From: Pseudaminobacter sp040049255
GTDB taxonomy: Bacteria > Pseudomonadota > Alphaproteobacteria > Rhizobiales > Rhizobiaceae
DNA: 64,000 bases
Direction: 5' to 3'
NCBI RefSeq assembly: GCF_040049255.1
Contig: NZ_JBDZDR010000001.1
Location: 806,001 to 870,000, forward strand
The notes below the pieces were generated by a model that was given only the letters and a program-made list of their open reading frames with translations, did no database searches and was not told the DNA's origin. The stretch's first letter is position 1; every line of letters starts with the position of its first letter. Of the stretch, positions 25,462 through 36,674 are shown piece after piece. A program made the translations under genes and the position numbers.

Positions 25462-25600
25462 ATTTCGCGTTACAAGACAGCCAGTTGCGGGATCGGCTTG
25501 AATCACGGCGGGAATGCAGCCCGACGGTTGTTTCGCTATCTCCGAGCTGATCGCGCGACGGGGATGTCGTTCTGAACCGCATCTGGCTGCCGCCGGTCGA

Positions 25601-25779
25601 GGCATGGATTCCCGACACTCTCCGCTCACTGCGTTCGCTCACAAGGTCGGGAATGACGGCGTGTACGGATTGCCTCTGCAAATCACCAACGTCGAAGTAC
25701 CGTTGACAGCCCCGGTGCAGCCGTCATTCCCGACCTCGTGAGCGAGTGAAACGAGCGGAGAGTGTCGGGAATCCATGCC
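25601..25779. repeat. Large palindromic intergenic repeat element
   Basis: Two 60-bp arms (25601-25660 and 25720-25779) are inverted copies with only a handful of mismatches, separated by 59 bp. Arms end in GGCATGGATTCCCGACACTC and begin with GCCGTCATTCCCGACCT. A transcript would fold into one very long hairpin. The word TCGGGAATGACGGC recurs at about 48152-48168, showing a dispersed family. It sits alone between two converging genes and no coding sequence is present from 25445 to 25939. Confidence 0.85.
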
Positions 25780-25939
25780 TCACCACCGGTAAAATCGACA
25801 ACGGTGCAGGCACCGCAAAATGCACTCCAACAGGAACGGCGGGTTTCAGGACGCCATTCACGATGGCCGAGAGCGAACCGACAAAAAGGGGGGCATCGCT
25901 GCCGCCCTGCCCGTCCCTGGGAGGAAGTGTTCCTGCTGC

Positions 25940-26539
25940 TCAGGCAGCCTTGCTGGCGGCAGCCGCATCGGCATCGCGCGCAGCCTTGAGCGCCTTGGCC
26001 CACCAGATCGTCTCGTCCAGCAGGGCCTTGCCGGCCTGGTTCAGGTGCTCGAATTCCTCGATCTTCTTGCCCTCGCGAATAGCGAGGAAGTCGCCCCAGA
26101 CAATGTGAACGGCAGCCTTGGTCGGCGCCATCTGCAGTTCCACCGCATGCATGCGCAGCTGCTCCACGGCACGCGCCCCGCCCACGCCGCCATAGCCGAT
26201 GAAACCGGCCGGCTTCTTGTTCCACTCGTTGTAGGCGTAATCCAGCGCGTTCTTCAGCACGGCGGTCGGGCCGTGGTTGTATTCGGCCGCGGTGAAGATG
26301 AAGCCGTCGAGCGAAGCGACCTTCTCCTGGAACTTGCGAGCGACTTCGCTCTGCGAGGGGCCCCAGGCCGGCGAAACCGCCTCATCGAAAAATGGCATCG
26401 GATAGTCGCGCAGGTCGACAACTTCGACCTCGACATCGCCGCGCGCCTTGGCCAGACTGACGATCCATTCGGTTGGCTTGTCGGCAAAGCGCGCGGCGCG
26501 CGTCGAGCCCACGACAATACCGATCTTAAGCTTTGGCAT
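25940..26539 (-). CDS. NADPH-dependent FMN reductase family protein
   Basis: This is a 199-aa flavodoxin-fold reductase: IGIVVGSTRAARFADKPTEWI at the start (phosphate-binding loop) and FIFTAAEYNHGPTAVLKNALDYAYNEWNKKPAGFIGYGG in the middle (flavin/dimer contacts). It would reduce FMN, quinones or azo compounds with NAD(P)H. It is divergent from an HxlR regulator across 89 bp, the usual set-up for electrophile- or quinone-sensing switches, so it is probably the regulated target. The ribosome site AGGAGAG is clear. The C-terminus is alanine-rich. Confidence 0.9.
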   Translation of the reverse strand: MPKLKIGIVVGSTRAARFADKPTEWIVSLAKARGDVEVEVVDLRDYPMPFFDEAVSPAWGPSQSEVARKFQEKVASLDGFIFTAAEYNHGPTAVLKNALDYAYNEWNKKPAGFIGYGGVGGARAVEQLRMHAVELQMAPTKAAVHIVWGDFLAIREGKKIEEFEHLNQAGKALLDETIWWAKALKAARDADAAAASKAA

Positions 26540-26565
26540 TTGTAATTCTCTCCTTTTGAAATCTG

Positions 26566-26580
26566 GTATCCAATGGATAC
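26566..26580. promoter_or_regulatory. Predicted HxlR operator
   Basis: The perfect palindrome GTATCCAATGGATAC lies in the 89-bp divergent spacer, 26 bp upstream of the reductase start and 48 bp upstream of the regulator start. The position and dyad symmetry fit a dimeric winged-helix repressor controlling both genes. Binding is inferred. Confidence 0.6.
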
Positions 26581-26628
26581 TAGAACTATATAGGAAACCA
26601 CCTTTCAGGTGCGCAAGGAGGCACTTTT

Positions 26629-27003
26629 TTGAAACCGAGGCACCAGCATCGCAGCGAGGATTGCAGGGCCGTCAGCGATATCCTGCAGCGCGTGGGCGAC
26701 AAATGGACGGTGCTGGTCGTCAGCCAGCTGGGCAAAGGCCCGATGCGCTTCAACGAGCTGCGCCACATCATCGGCGGCATTTCGCAGAAGATGCTGACCA
26801 CGACCCTGCGCGGGCTGGAACGCGACGGCTTCGTCACCCGCACCGTGTTGCCCACCACCCCGCCGCGCGTCGACTATGAGCTGACCGGCCTGGGCCGCGA
26901 GCTTCTGTTGCCGGTCACCGCGCTAGGGGAATGGGCACGCAAGAACACCGCGCGCGTGACCGAGGCGCGGATGAAGTTCGATCTGGCGAACCCGAAAAGC
27001 TAG
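26629..27003 (+). CDS. HxlR-family transcriptional regulator
   Basis: This is a 124-aa winged-helix regulator: DILQRVGDKWTVLVVSQLGKGPMRFNELRHIIGGISQKMLTTTLRGLERDGFVTRTV is the HxlR core. One cysteine (SEDCRAV, residue 10) just before the domain is where redox-sensing members (YodB, QsrR type) carry their reactive Cys. The start is TTG at 26629 with AAGGAGG 8 bases upstream. It diverges from the FMN reductase and probably represses it until a quinone or similar electrophile modifies the Cys. Confidence 0.88.
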   Translation: MKPRHQHRSEDCRAVSDILQRVGDKWTVLVVSQLGKGPMRFNELRHIIGGISQKMLTTTLRGLERDGFVTRTVLPTTPPRVDYELTGLGRELLLPVTALGEWARKNTARVTEARMKFDLANPKS

Positions 27004-27011
27004 GCGGAGCC

Positions 27012-27356
27012 ATGATCACGTCGTGGCAGGAAGCGATATCTGAAATCGAGCGGCTGATAGCTGAAAAGGTCAGGGATTTTTCGGCCGAGACGACAAAGAA
27101 CACTGAAGACTTTTTGGCATTTGCCAGTGGTCGATTGCTACCGCCAAACGAGGTGGGAGAAGGCTACTGGGCCACGATTTCGGCCCATTGGACTGAGGCG
27201 AAGCCTGCCCCGATCGAAGTCGAAATTCACGACGACCATTACGAGTTCTATCGGTTTTTCGATGGCCGAACAGATATCAAGCATTTTGAACACCTGCCCG
27301 GCCAGCCACTGCCTGAGCCACTCATTGCCTTACTGACAGAGTGGCCTTTGCGCTAG
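27012..27356 (+). CDS. Hypothetical protein
   Basis: This is a 114-aa acidic protein (MITSWQEAISEIERLIAEKVRDFSAETTKN to LTEWPLR). It begins 8 bp after the HxlR stop with GGCGGAG upstream, so it may be co-transcribed with the regulator. Aromatic residues cluster in HDDHYEFYRFFDGRTDIKHFEHL. No signal peptide or membrane segment is seen. GC content is lower than in its neighbours. I do not recognise a family. Confidence 0.55.
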   Translation: MITSWQEAISEIERLIAEKVRDFSAETTKNTEDFLAFASGRLLPPNEVGEGYWATISAHWTEAKPAPIEVEIHDDHYEFYRFFDGRTDIKHFEHLPGQPLPEPLIALLTEWPLR

Positions 27357-27361
27357 GAGTT

Positions 27362-27757
27362 TTAAGCCTCCAACGGCACAGGCTTCGGCTTGCCCTCGCC
27401 GTCCAGCGCCACCATGACGAAATCTGCGTCGGTAACCCGCTCCATCAGGTCGGTGAGATAGCGCTGCGCCCAGGCTTCCACCTTCAACGTCACCGAGGTG
27501 CGGCCGACGCGCGTGACATGCGTGTAGATGCACAGCGTGTCGCCGATCTTCATCGGCTTGGCGAACGACATTTCCTTCACAGCCGCCGTCACCACGCGGC
27601 CCTTGGCGCGCTCGGCGGCGCGGATGCCGCAGGCAAGGTCCATCTGCGCCATCACCCATCCGCCAAAAATGTCGCCGGCGGCATTGGCGTCGGCCGGCAT
27701 CGCCAGCGTGCGCAAGGTAAGCTCGCCCGTCGGCTGGCCGTCTGCGTAATGGGGCAT
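27362..27757 (-). CDS. Acyl-CoA thioesterase (hotdog fold, YciA type)
   Basis: This is a 131-aa single hotdog-domain thioesterase. LRTLAMPADANAAGDIFGGWVMAQMDLACGIRAAERA carries the YciA/BACH catalytic segment with the conserved Asp in DANAAGDIFGG. The later GRTSVTLKVEAWAQR is the typical strand pair. It hydrolyses acyl-CoA esters. The ATG at 27757 with GGAG upstream is chosen over an extension to 27838. It converges with the hypothetical gene (5 bp apart) and diverges from the GMC oxidoreductase gene. Confidence 0.9.
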   Translation of the reverse strand: MPHYADGQPTGELTLRTLAMPADANAAGDIFGGWVMAQMDLACGIRAAERAKGRVVTAAVKEMSFAKPMKIGDTLCIYTHVTRVGRTSVTLKVEAWAQRYLTDLMERVTDADFVMVALDGEGKPKPVPLEA

Positions 27758-27948
27758 CTGGAATCTCCGAACATGTCTGCGCCATGGATGGCAGTTGCAG
27801 CCGTGCGGGGCAAGTTTCGTCATTCGCGACAGCTCCACCCGTCGCTTTTTTCACAAGCCATGCCGGTAGCCCATAGGCCGAGGCGACGAGATGAGGTCTA
27901 GGCTTGAATCGATACTTCAGCCAGTTTGCGGACCGCCTTGGATTTCTC

Positions 27949-29565
27949 ATGCAAGATCATGATTTCATTGTCGTCGGCTCTGGCTCCGCAGGCTGCGTGG
28001 TGGCCGAAAAACTGTCGGCCAACGGGCGGTTTTCGGTGCTGGTGCTGGAGGCCGGCGGCACAGATCGCCGCTTCTTCGTGCAGATGCCGCTGGGCTACGG
28101 CAAGACCTTCTTCGACCCGGCGGTGAACTGGAACTACAAGACCGAGCCCGACCCCGGCCTTGCCGGCAATGCCGACCACTGGCCCCGCGGAAAACTGCTC
28201 GGCGGTTCCAGCTCGATCAATGCCATGGTCTGGATCCGGGGCCAGCGCGAGGACTTTGATGGCTGGGCAGCGGCGGGCAATCCCGGCTGGGGTTTTGACG
28301 ACCTGCTGCCGATCTTCAAGGCAATAGAGGACAACGAGGCCGGCGCCGACGAATGGCGCGGCCGCGGCGGTCCGATCCACGTGACCGACAATCGCGGCCG
28401 CGTGCATCCCCTCACCCACCGCTTCCTGAAGGCCGGCCAGCAGGCAGGCCTCGCCCTCAATCAGGATTTCAACGGCGCTGCCCAAGAAGGCGTCGGCGTC
28501 TATCAGATCAACACGAAAAACGGCCGCCGCTGGTCCGCCGCCCGCGCCTTCCTGCGCCCGGCCATGAAGCGCGCCAATGTCCGAGTCGTCACCAACGCGC
28601 TGGCGACGAAGATATTCTTCGAGGGCACGCGCGCCGTCGGCATCGAATATCTGAATAACGGCCGCACGGTTACCGCGCGCGCCAGCCGCGAAGTGGTGCT
28701 GTGCGGCGGCTCGGTCAACACGCCGCAACTCTTGCAGCTTTCCGGCGTCGGCCCGGCCGATCTCTTGAAGAACCTCGGCATCCCGGTGGTGCTCGCCAAT
28801 GCCCATGTCGGGGCCAACCTGCAGGACCATCTCGGCATCAACTACACCTATAAGGGCCGGCTGCCGACGCTGAACCAGACCCTGCGGCCGTGGTGGGGCA
28901 AGATGCTGGTCGGCATGCAATACCTTCTCCTGCGTACCGGCCCGCTGTCGATGAGCATGAACCAGGGCGGCGGCTTTTTCCGTACCGATGAAGGCCAGCC
29001 GCGCCCCAACATGCAGCTCTATTTCCAGGCGTTCTCGACCGTGCTGCCGAAGCCGGGCGAGCGCCCCATCCTGACGCCCGACCCCTGGCCGGGCTTTTCC
29101 ATCGGCCTGTCGAACTGCCGGCCGTCGAGCCGCGGCTCGATCACGATCCGCTCCAAAAACCCGCTCGCCTATCCAAAGATTGTGCCCAACGCCTATTCCA
29201 CCGAGGTAGACGTGGCCGAAATGCTCGCGGCGGTAAAATTCGTGCGCAAGATCGCGTCCATGCCGGCGATGAGCGAGGTGATCACGGAAGAGGTGCTGCC
29301 CGGCCCGAAATGCGTGAGCGACGACGAGCAGATCGCCGATTTCCGCAAGCGCAGCGGCACGGTCTATCACCCCGTCTCGACCTGCCGCATGGGACCGGAC
29401 GCCTCGCAGTCCGTGGTCGATCCGCGCCTGCGGGTGCATGGCCTTGCGGGCCTGCGCATCGTCGATGCCTCGATCTTCCCCGACAACATCAGTGGCAACA
29501 CCAATGCAGCTTCCATCATGACCGGCTGGAAGGGCGCGGAGATGATTTTGGAGGACCACGCATGA
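27949..29565 (+). CDS. GMC-family oxidoreductase (alcohol/choline dehydrogenase type)
   Basis: This is a 538-aa FAD enzyme. The dinucleotide motif FIVVGSGSAGCVVAEKL is at the N-terminus, GMC signature 1 is near KLLGGSSSINAMVWIRGQ, signature 2 is at GSVNTPQLLQLSGVGP, and the C-terminal catalytic His/Asn region is VYHPVSTCRMGPD...DNISGNTNAASIMTGWKGA. It oxidises an alcohol group. The substrate is unknown. The start may be ATG 27949 or TTG 27904 (GAGG upstream). Its TGA overlaps the ATG of the following enolase-superfamily gene, so the two form a coupled operon, probably for a polyol or sugar acid. Confidence 0.9.
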   Translation: MQDHDFIVVGSGSAGCVVAEKLSANGRFSVLVLEAGGTDRRFFVQMPLGYGKTFFDPAVNWNYKTEPDPGLAGNADHWPRGKLLGGSSSINAMVWIRGQREDFDGWAAAGNPGWGFDDLLPIFKAIEDNEAGADEWRGRGGPIHVTDNRGRVHPLTHRFLKAGQQAGLALNQDFNGAAQEGVGVYQINTKNGRRWSAARAFLRPAMKRANVRVVTNALATKIFFEGTRAVGIEYLNNGRTVTARASREVVLCGGSVNTPQLLQLSGVGPADLLKNLGIPVVLANAHVGANLQDHLGINYTYKGRLPTLNQTLRPWWGKMLVGMQYLLLRTGPLSMSMNQGGGFFRTDEGQPRPNMQLYFQAFSTVLPKPGERPILTPDPWPGFSIGLSNCRPSSRGSITIRSKNPLAYPKIVPNAYSTEVDVAEMLAAVKFVRKIASMPAMSEVITEEVLPGPKCVSDDEQIADFRKRSGTVYHPVSTCRMGPDASQSVVDPRLRVHGLAGLRIVDASIFPDNISGNTNAASIMTGWKGAEMILEDHA

Positions 29566-30779
29566 AGATCACCGACGTAAAAACCTTCGTCGTCGGCAAC
29601 CCTCCTCCGGGGATCGGCGGCCGCTATTTCATCTTCGTCAAGCTCACGACCGACAGTAACGTGGTCGGCTATGGCGAGGCCTACAACGCCACCTTCGGCC
29701 CGCATGTCACCGCCCGCATGATCGAGGACCTCGCCGAGCGCTATCTGGTCGGGCGCGATCCGCACGACATCGAAACCTTCTTCCGCCGCGCCTATTCGTC
29801 CGGCTTCTCGCAGCGGCCGGACATTTCCGTCATGGGCTGCTTTTCGGCGCTGGAAATCGCCTGCTGGGACATCATCGGCAAGGAAGCCGGCAAGCCCATC
29901 TACAAGCTTTTGGGCGGCCAGGTGCATGAGGCGCTGCGCTCCTACACCTATCTCTACCCGACCGCCGGCAGCGTGGTGCCGGCCGAAGCAGAAAACCGGG
30001 ACAAGAACGTCTACAACGACCCCGACCTCGCGGCCCAATGCGCCCTCGCCTATGTCGAGCAAGGCTTCAATGCGGTGAAGCTCGACCCGGCGGGGCCATA
30101 CACGGCTTTCGACGGCCACCAACCGCGCCTCTGTGACATCGATCTCTCGGTGCGCATGCTGAAAGCGATCCGCGACGCGGTGGGCGACCGCGCCGACCTT
30201 CTGTTCGGCACGCATGGCCAGTTCACGGCCTCGGGCGCGCTGCGCATGGCAAAGGCAATAGAGCCCTTTGATCCGCTGTGGTTCGAGGAGCCGGTGCCGC
30301 CGGACATGCCGGAGGTGATGGCGCAGGTTGCGCGGGGCACGTCGATTCCCATTGCCACGGGCGAGCGCTTAACGACCAAGTGGGAATTCGCGCGCGTCAT
30401 CGAGAACCGCGCCGCCTCCATCCTGCAGCCGGACCTCGGCCGCTCCGGCGGCATTCTGGAAACCAAGAAGATCGCGGCCATGGCCGAGGCCTACCACATC
30501 CAGGTCGCGCCGCACTGCTATTGCGGGCCGATCGTCGGCGCGGCCAACATCCAGCTTGCAGCAACGCTGCCCAACTTCCTCATCCTGGAATCGCTCAAGC
30601 AGTGGGACGGTTTCCACGAGAAGTTGTTGAAGAAGAAGATCGAGTGGCAAGACGGCAAGGTCATTCCATCAAAGGAGCCCGGCCTAGGCGTCGAGCTCAA
30701 CGAGGCGGTGTGCGAGGCGCATCCCTGGGCCGGCGCGGAACTGCACCTTCAGATGGCGCAGGAGCCGCTATTTCCTTGA
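29562..30779 (+). CDS. Enolase-superfamily (mandelate racemase/muconate lactonizing) sugar-acid dehydratase-like protein
   Basis: This is a 405-aa protein with the capping domain (VKTFVVGNPPPGIGGRYFIFVKLTTDSNVVGYGEAY) and the barrel domain: YVEQGFNAVKLDPAG, ADLLFGTHGQFTASGALRMAKAIEPFDPLWFEEPVPP, IATGERLTTKWEF and VAPHCYCGPIVGAANIQLAATLPNFLILES. The FGTHGQ and APHCY His residues are usual for the D-galactonate/D-mannonate dehydratase-like branch. It probably dehydrates or racemises a sugar acid produced by, or fed to, the preceding GMC enzyme. The ATG overlaps the upstream stop (ATGA). A terminator follows. Confidence 0.88.
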   Translation: MKITDVKTFVVGNPPPGIGGRYFIFVKLTTDSNVVGYGEAYNATFGPHVTARMIEDLAERYLVGRDPHDIETFFRRAYSSGFSQRPDISVMGCFSALEIACWDIIGKEAGKPIYKLLGGQVHEALRSYTYLYPTAGSVVPAEAENRDKNVYNDPDLAAQCALAYVEQGFNAVKLDPAGPYTAFDGHQPRLCDIDLSVRMLKAIRDAVGDRADLLFGTHGQFTASGALRMAKAIEPFDPLWFEEPVPPDMPEVMAQVARGTSIPIATGERLTTKWEFARVIENRAASILQPDLGRSGGILETKKIAAMAEAYHIQVAPHCYCGPIVGAANIQLAATLPNFLILESLKQWDGFHEKLLKKKIEWQDGKVIPSKEPGLGVELNEAVCEAHPWAGAELHLQMAQEPLFP

Positions 30780-30832
30780 ACTGGAAAGGTGCAGCGCATC
30801 AGCGCTTGGAGGCGCAGCCGCGAAATGCCACA

Positions 30833-30865
30833 CAAAGGCCGGCCTGAGATACAGGCCGGCCTTTG
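30833..30865. terminator. Bidirectional terminator
   Basis: A near-perfect hairpin (AAAGGCCGGCCTG and CAGGCCGGCCTTT around AGATA) lies between two converging genes, with A/T runs at its base. It would end both the enolase-family operon and the minus-strand DUF1344 gene. Confidence 0.85.
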
Positions 30866-30880
30866 AAGTCTGCAGCGAGA

Positions 30881-31120
30881 TTATTGCATCTTCTCAATCG
30901 AAGTTGCCATCTGGTCACTGTCGGTCGTGATCTTGACCCGCTCGCCGGCCTTGAGCTGGTTGAGCTTCACATTGGGCTTCGCGGTGACCGACATGCCGTC
31001 GTCCATCATGATCATGTGCTTCTTCATGTCGATCGATTTGATCTTGCCTTGCATTTCGCCAGCAAGCGCCGGCGCCACGATCAACATCGACACGAGCATG
31101 GTTCCGAGGATGGTCTTCAT
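30881..31120 (-). CDS. DUF1344 family periplasmic protein
   Basis: This is a 79-aa protein with a signal peptide (KTILGTMLVSMLIVAPALA) and a small beta domain (GEMQGKIKSIDMKKHMIMMDDGMSVTAKPNVKLNQLKAGERVKITTDSD) typical of DUF1344, an OB-like secreted family of Rhizobiales with unknown function. It is methionine-rich (MKKHMIMMDDGM), which could suggest metal binding. This is speculative. The ATG at 31120 begins the signal peptide. A second DUF1344 gene lies 190 bp upstream on the same strand. Confidence 0.85.
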   Translation of the reverse strand: MKTILGTMLVSMLIVAPALAGEMQGKIKSIDMKKHMIMMDDGMSVTAKPNVKLNQLKAGERVKITTDSDQMATSIEKMQ

Positions 31121-31258
31121 GAGGTCTTCTCCCGTTTTTGCGCCGGAAGTGCGCCGAGATCGGCGCATCCGGGCGCACGACCAGCCGGTAACGCGCCACA
31201 GCCGAATGGGTTGCTCCGCAATCGGCGGGGATCGCCCAGATGTTACCAGACGCAAAAT

Positions 31259-31283
31259 GGGCCGGCCCTCGAAGGGCCGGCCC
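31259..31283 (-). terminator. Terminator-like hairpin between DUF1344 genes
   Basis: GGGCCGGCCC arms flank a TCGAA loop and, on the minus strand, are followed by ATTTTG. The stem is strong and the T-run modest. It would end the upstream DUF1344 transcript. Confidence 0.6.
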
Positions 31284-31309
31284 GATATCCCCAGTCAGAG
31301 CGGAGGAGA

Positions 31310-31561
31310 TTACTCCACCACTTCCACGGCCGTGGCGTTGGTCGAGCCTTCGTCGAGCGTCACCTTGACCTTGGTGCCGGCCTTCAGCGCGTCGAGGGAT
31401 TCTGCGGCCATGTCCGCGCCGGCGACGACCTGCGTGCCGTCCTCGAGCGTGATTGTCTTTGTCGTCGTGTCGACCGACTGCACCACGCCTTCGACGGTTC
31501 CGGCATAAGCGGCACCCATGAAGGCCAGAGAAGCGACGGCGGCTACAAGAATCTTCTTCAT
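31310..31561 (-). CDS. DUF1344 family periplasmic protein
   Basis: This is an 83-aa protein with a signal peptide (MKKILVAAVASLAFMGAAYA) and the DUF1344 domain GTVEGVVQSVDTTTKTITLEDGTQVVAGADMAAESLDALKAGTKVKVTLDEG. It is a paralogue of the gene at 30881-31120 but acidic rather than Met-rich, so the pair has diverged. It probably has its own transcription unit, since a hairpin separates the two. Function unknown. Confidence 0.87.
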   Translation of the reverse strand: MKKILVAAVASLAFMGAAYAGTVEGVVQSVDTTTKTITLEDGTQVVAGADMAAESLDALKAGTKVKVTLDEGSTNATAVEVVE

Positions 31562-31989
31562 GACAAATACTCCGTTCTGGTTTTCGCCCGGCTCTGCAGC
31601 GCGCTTCGTGGAAGACGGCTCATGCACCGGACATCCCTGAGATAGGCGACGCAGACCGAGAACCGCAAATCACGAAAAGTGAATTTACCGAACTAAAACA
31701 GAGGCTTATTTAAGTCATATTTGGCAGCACGCGAGGCCGTCGGACTGCTTCGCTGCCACTCCATGACGGGAAATGTTTCAACCAACCCCCTTCAAAACAC
31801 TGGCGTTGGGCGAAAAAGGCCGCTGCCGTGTTACAGCCATTCCTGCGCCGAATTTGGAAGAGGCGCCGATCACGCGGGCGGCGGAAAACAAGCCACGGAA
31901 GTTTCATCCGGTTGGAGCAGCGGCCCCTCATCATAACTTCACACGAATCAGGCTTTCTGCAATGGATCCTGCAATCCTCTCCTGTTTCG
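31562..31989. other. Intergenic region upstream of the SemiSWEET gene
   Basis: About 430 bp without a supported gene. The part 31660-31720 is relatively AT-rich and may hold promoters for the divergent DUF1344 and SemiSWEET genes. The plus frame of the SemiSWEET gene is open back to 31828 but encodes basic, non-conserved residues there. Confidence 0.4.
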
Positions 31990-32259
31990 AAAGCCCTTGC
32001 CTTGTTTCCTTCCATCGAGCTTGTCGGTTCGGTCGCCGCAACCATGACCACCTTCGCCTGGCTGCCGCAGATCTCGAAAATCCTCCGCGACAGGCAAGCC
32101 ACCGACATTTCATGGGCCACCACCGGCGCGCTGGCTGCTGGCGTCGTTCTATGGGTCGTGTACGGCGTGTTCATCGGCTCGTGGCCGGTGATACTGTCCA
32201 ACGTGGTGACGTTCCTGTTCATCGCCACCATACTCGGCCTGAAATGGCGTTACGGGTGA
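31828..32259 (+). CDS. SemiSWEET (PQ-loop/MtN3) sugar transporter
   Basis: The C-terminal 85 residues form a typical SemiSWEET triple-helix bundle: IELVGSVAATMTTFAWLPQISKILRDRQATDISWATTGALAAGVVLWVVYGVFIG and VILSNVVTFLFIATILGLKWRY, with the PQ motif in LPQISK. These act as dimers to move sugars. The open frame is longer than the family (143 aa against about 90), so translation probably begins further in. A TTG near 32002 would give normal length but lacks a clear ribosome site. The start is therefore unresolved. Confidence 0.75.
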   Translation: MLQPFLRRIWKRRRSRGRRKTSHGSFIRLEQRPLIITSHESGFLQWILQSSPVSKALALFPSIELVGSVAATMTTFAWLPQISKILRDRQATDISWATTGALAAGVVLWVVYGVFIGSWPVILSNVVTFLFIATILGLKWRYG

Positions 32260-32319
32260 ACGATCGCCCCAGTCAGCGCACTCGTCTCCAGGCCGACCGG
32301 CAAAAGCCCTTGCCGGCGG

Positions 32320-33450
32320 CTACTCCCCTTCGGGTCGCCATCGATCGGCGGGGTTCTTGAAATGCTTCCAGCCGCGATCACGCGCCCGGCCGAGCGCAGC
32401 GCGGTAGATGCCCTCGATCTGCGGTAGGATGGAGGATGGCGCGAGCTTGTCGGCCACTATCTGGCGGTCGCGCAGCCCCTCGCGCACGCGCAGCCCATCG
32501 TTCCCGGCAAGCGGCTCCACGGCCCGAGCGATACCCTCTACGTCGCCGATCGGGCGGACGCGCTCTGAAGGCAACAGATCCACCATGTTGCCGACATCGG
32601 TGGAAACCACCGGAATCGCCTGTGCCATGGCTTCAAGGGGCGCGATCGGGGCTTCCTCGCGAACCGATGTGCAAAGAAAGATGTCCATGGCGGGTACAAG
32701 TGCGACGGCGTCCGTGCGCTGGCCAGCGAGGTGCACGCGCCCGCTCACGGCAGGATCGTCCATGGCTTCGCGCCACCCTCGCATGACATCGCCTTCGTCC
32801 AGCCCCCCGATCAGCAGCAGTTCCGCGTCGACGCCCGAAGCGACCACGCGCTTGAGGACGCGCAGCATGTCCACCTGCCGCTTGCGTGCACCGACTGTCC
32901 CGACGCTGCCCAGCACCAGCGCCTCCCGGCGAATGCCGAGCTTCTGGCGCGCTTCGACCCTCGCGTCCGCCGTAACCGGCTGAAGCGGGCCGATATCGAA
33001 CATGTTTGGAACGATATGCATGCGGCGCGGCGAAACCAGCAGCCGGCGCGTGTAATAGTCGGCCGTCTGTCGCGAAAGCCCGACAACCGCGTGGGCAAAC
33101 CGCCATGGAATCTGGAACTGGCGCGCATGCGCAGTCATCACCAGCGGCGCGCCGTCCGACAGCGTGAAGATCATGGCCATCTTGTTGGCCCTGCTGCCAT
33201 GCGCATGCACGAGCGTGCGGCCCCAATCGCGGATCGGATAGCCCGTATTGCGCAGATCGGCCGGAAGGGTCTTGAAGGTGCTCGCCATCATTGTCAGCCG
33301 ACCGGCAAAGCTCTGCTTCGCGATCCAGGAATTGCGCGGGCAAACCAGCATGACCTCATACCCTGCCCGAAGCTGCTGATCGATCAGCATCTTCGTGCTG
33401 GTTGCCACGCCGTTCAGCGCCGGATGGCTCATAAGATGGGCAATCTTCAT
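32320..33450 (-). CDS. Glycosyltransferase family 4 protein
   Basis: This is a 376-aa GT-B transferase: MKIAHLMSHPALNGVATSTKMLIDQQLRAGYEV at the start, TLVHAHGSRANKMA, HIVPNMFDI, VLGSVGTVGARKRQVDMLRVLKRV and REEAPIAPLEAMAQAIPVVSTDVG near the C-terminus (E-x7-E donor-binding motif). It probably acts in surface polysaccharide synthesis. No partner genes are adjacent, so the product is unknown. The ATG at 33450 matches the family start. The frame stays open to 33489. It diverges from uvrB. Confidence 0.85.
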   Translation of the reverse strand: MKIAHLMSHPALNGVATSTKMLIDQQLRAGYEVMLVCPRNSWIAKQSFAGRLTMMASTFKTLPADLRNTGYPIRDWGRTLVHAHGSRANKMAMIFTLSDGAPLVMTAHARQFQIPWRFAHAVVGLSRQTADYYTRRLLVSPRRMHIVPNMFDIGPLQPVTADARVEARQKLGIRREALVLGSVGTVGARKRQVDMLRVLKRVVASGVDAELLLIGGLDEGDVMRGWREAMDDPAVSGRVHLAGQRTDAVALVPAMDIFLCTSVREEAPIAPLEAMAQAIPVVSTDVGNMVDLLPSERVRPIGDVEGIARAVEPLAGNDGLRVREGLRDRQIVADKLAPSSILPQIEGIYRAALGRARDRGWKHFKNPADRWRPEGE

Positions 33451-33662
33451 GAATTTTCGGACCGGTTCAGGGTTTGCAGGCGTTGCCACGGAGTGCAGCG
33501 CTCCCTACGGAGCTCCGATCCATTGGCGTAAGCACGTAGAGTCGATGATCTGCGAGCTTGGTCCTGCTTTCCTGACACCGCCCTGTCAGCAGCTATAGTC
33601 CAAGCGGTCTTTTGTCCTGCTTGCTCTTTTCATTTTTTCGAACTCCTACCATATTCCCGGTC

Positions 33663-36614
<2,952 letters not shown>

Positions 36615-36674
36615 CCGGGCGGGGCGCTTGCCCCGCCTCCCGCGCGACCCCACAAATCCCGCTCGACAGGATAG

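Noticed and set aside
27898..29559. 553-codon open frame antisense to the GMC oxidoreductase gene
   Set aside because: It is a mirror frame produced by high-GC codon usage. The sense strand has clear GMC motifs and the antisense product is low-complexity and unlike any family.
31710..32231. 173-codon minus-strand frame over the SemiSWEET gene
   Set aside because: The plus strand has clear SemiSWEET helices and PQ motif. The minus product is Arg/Cys-rich with no family resemblance.
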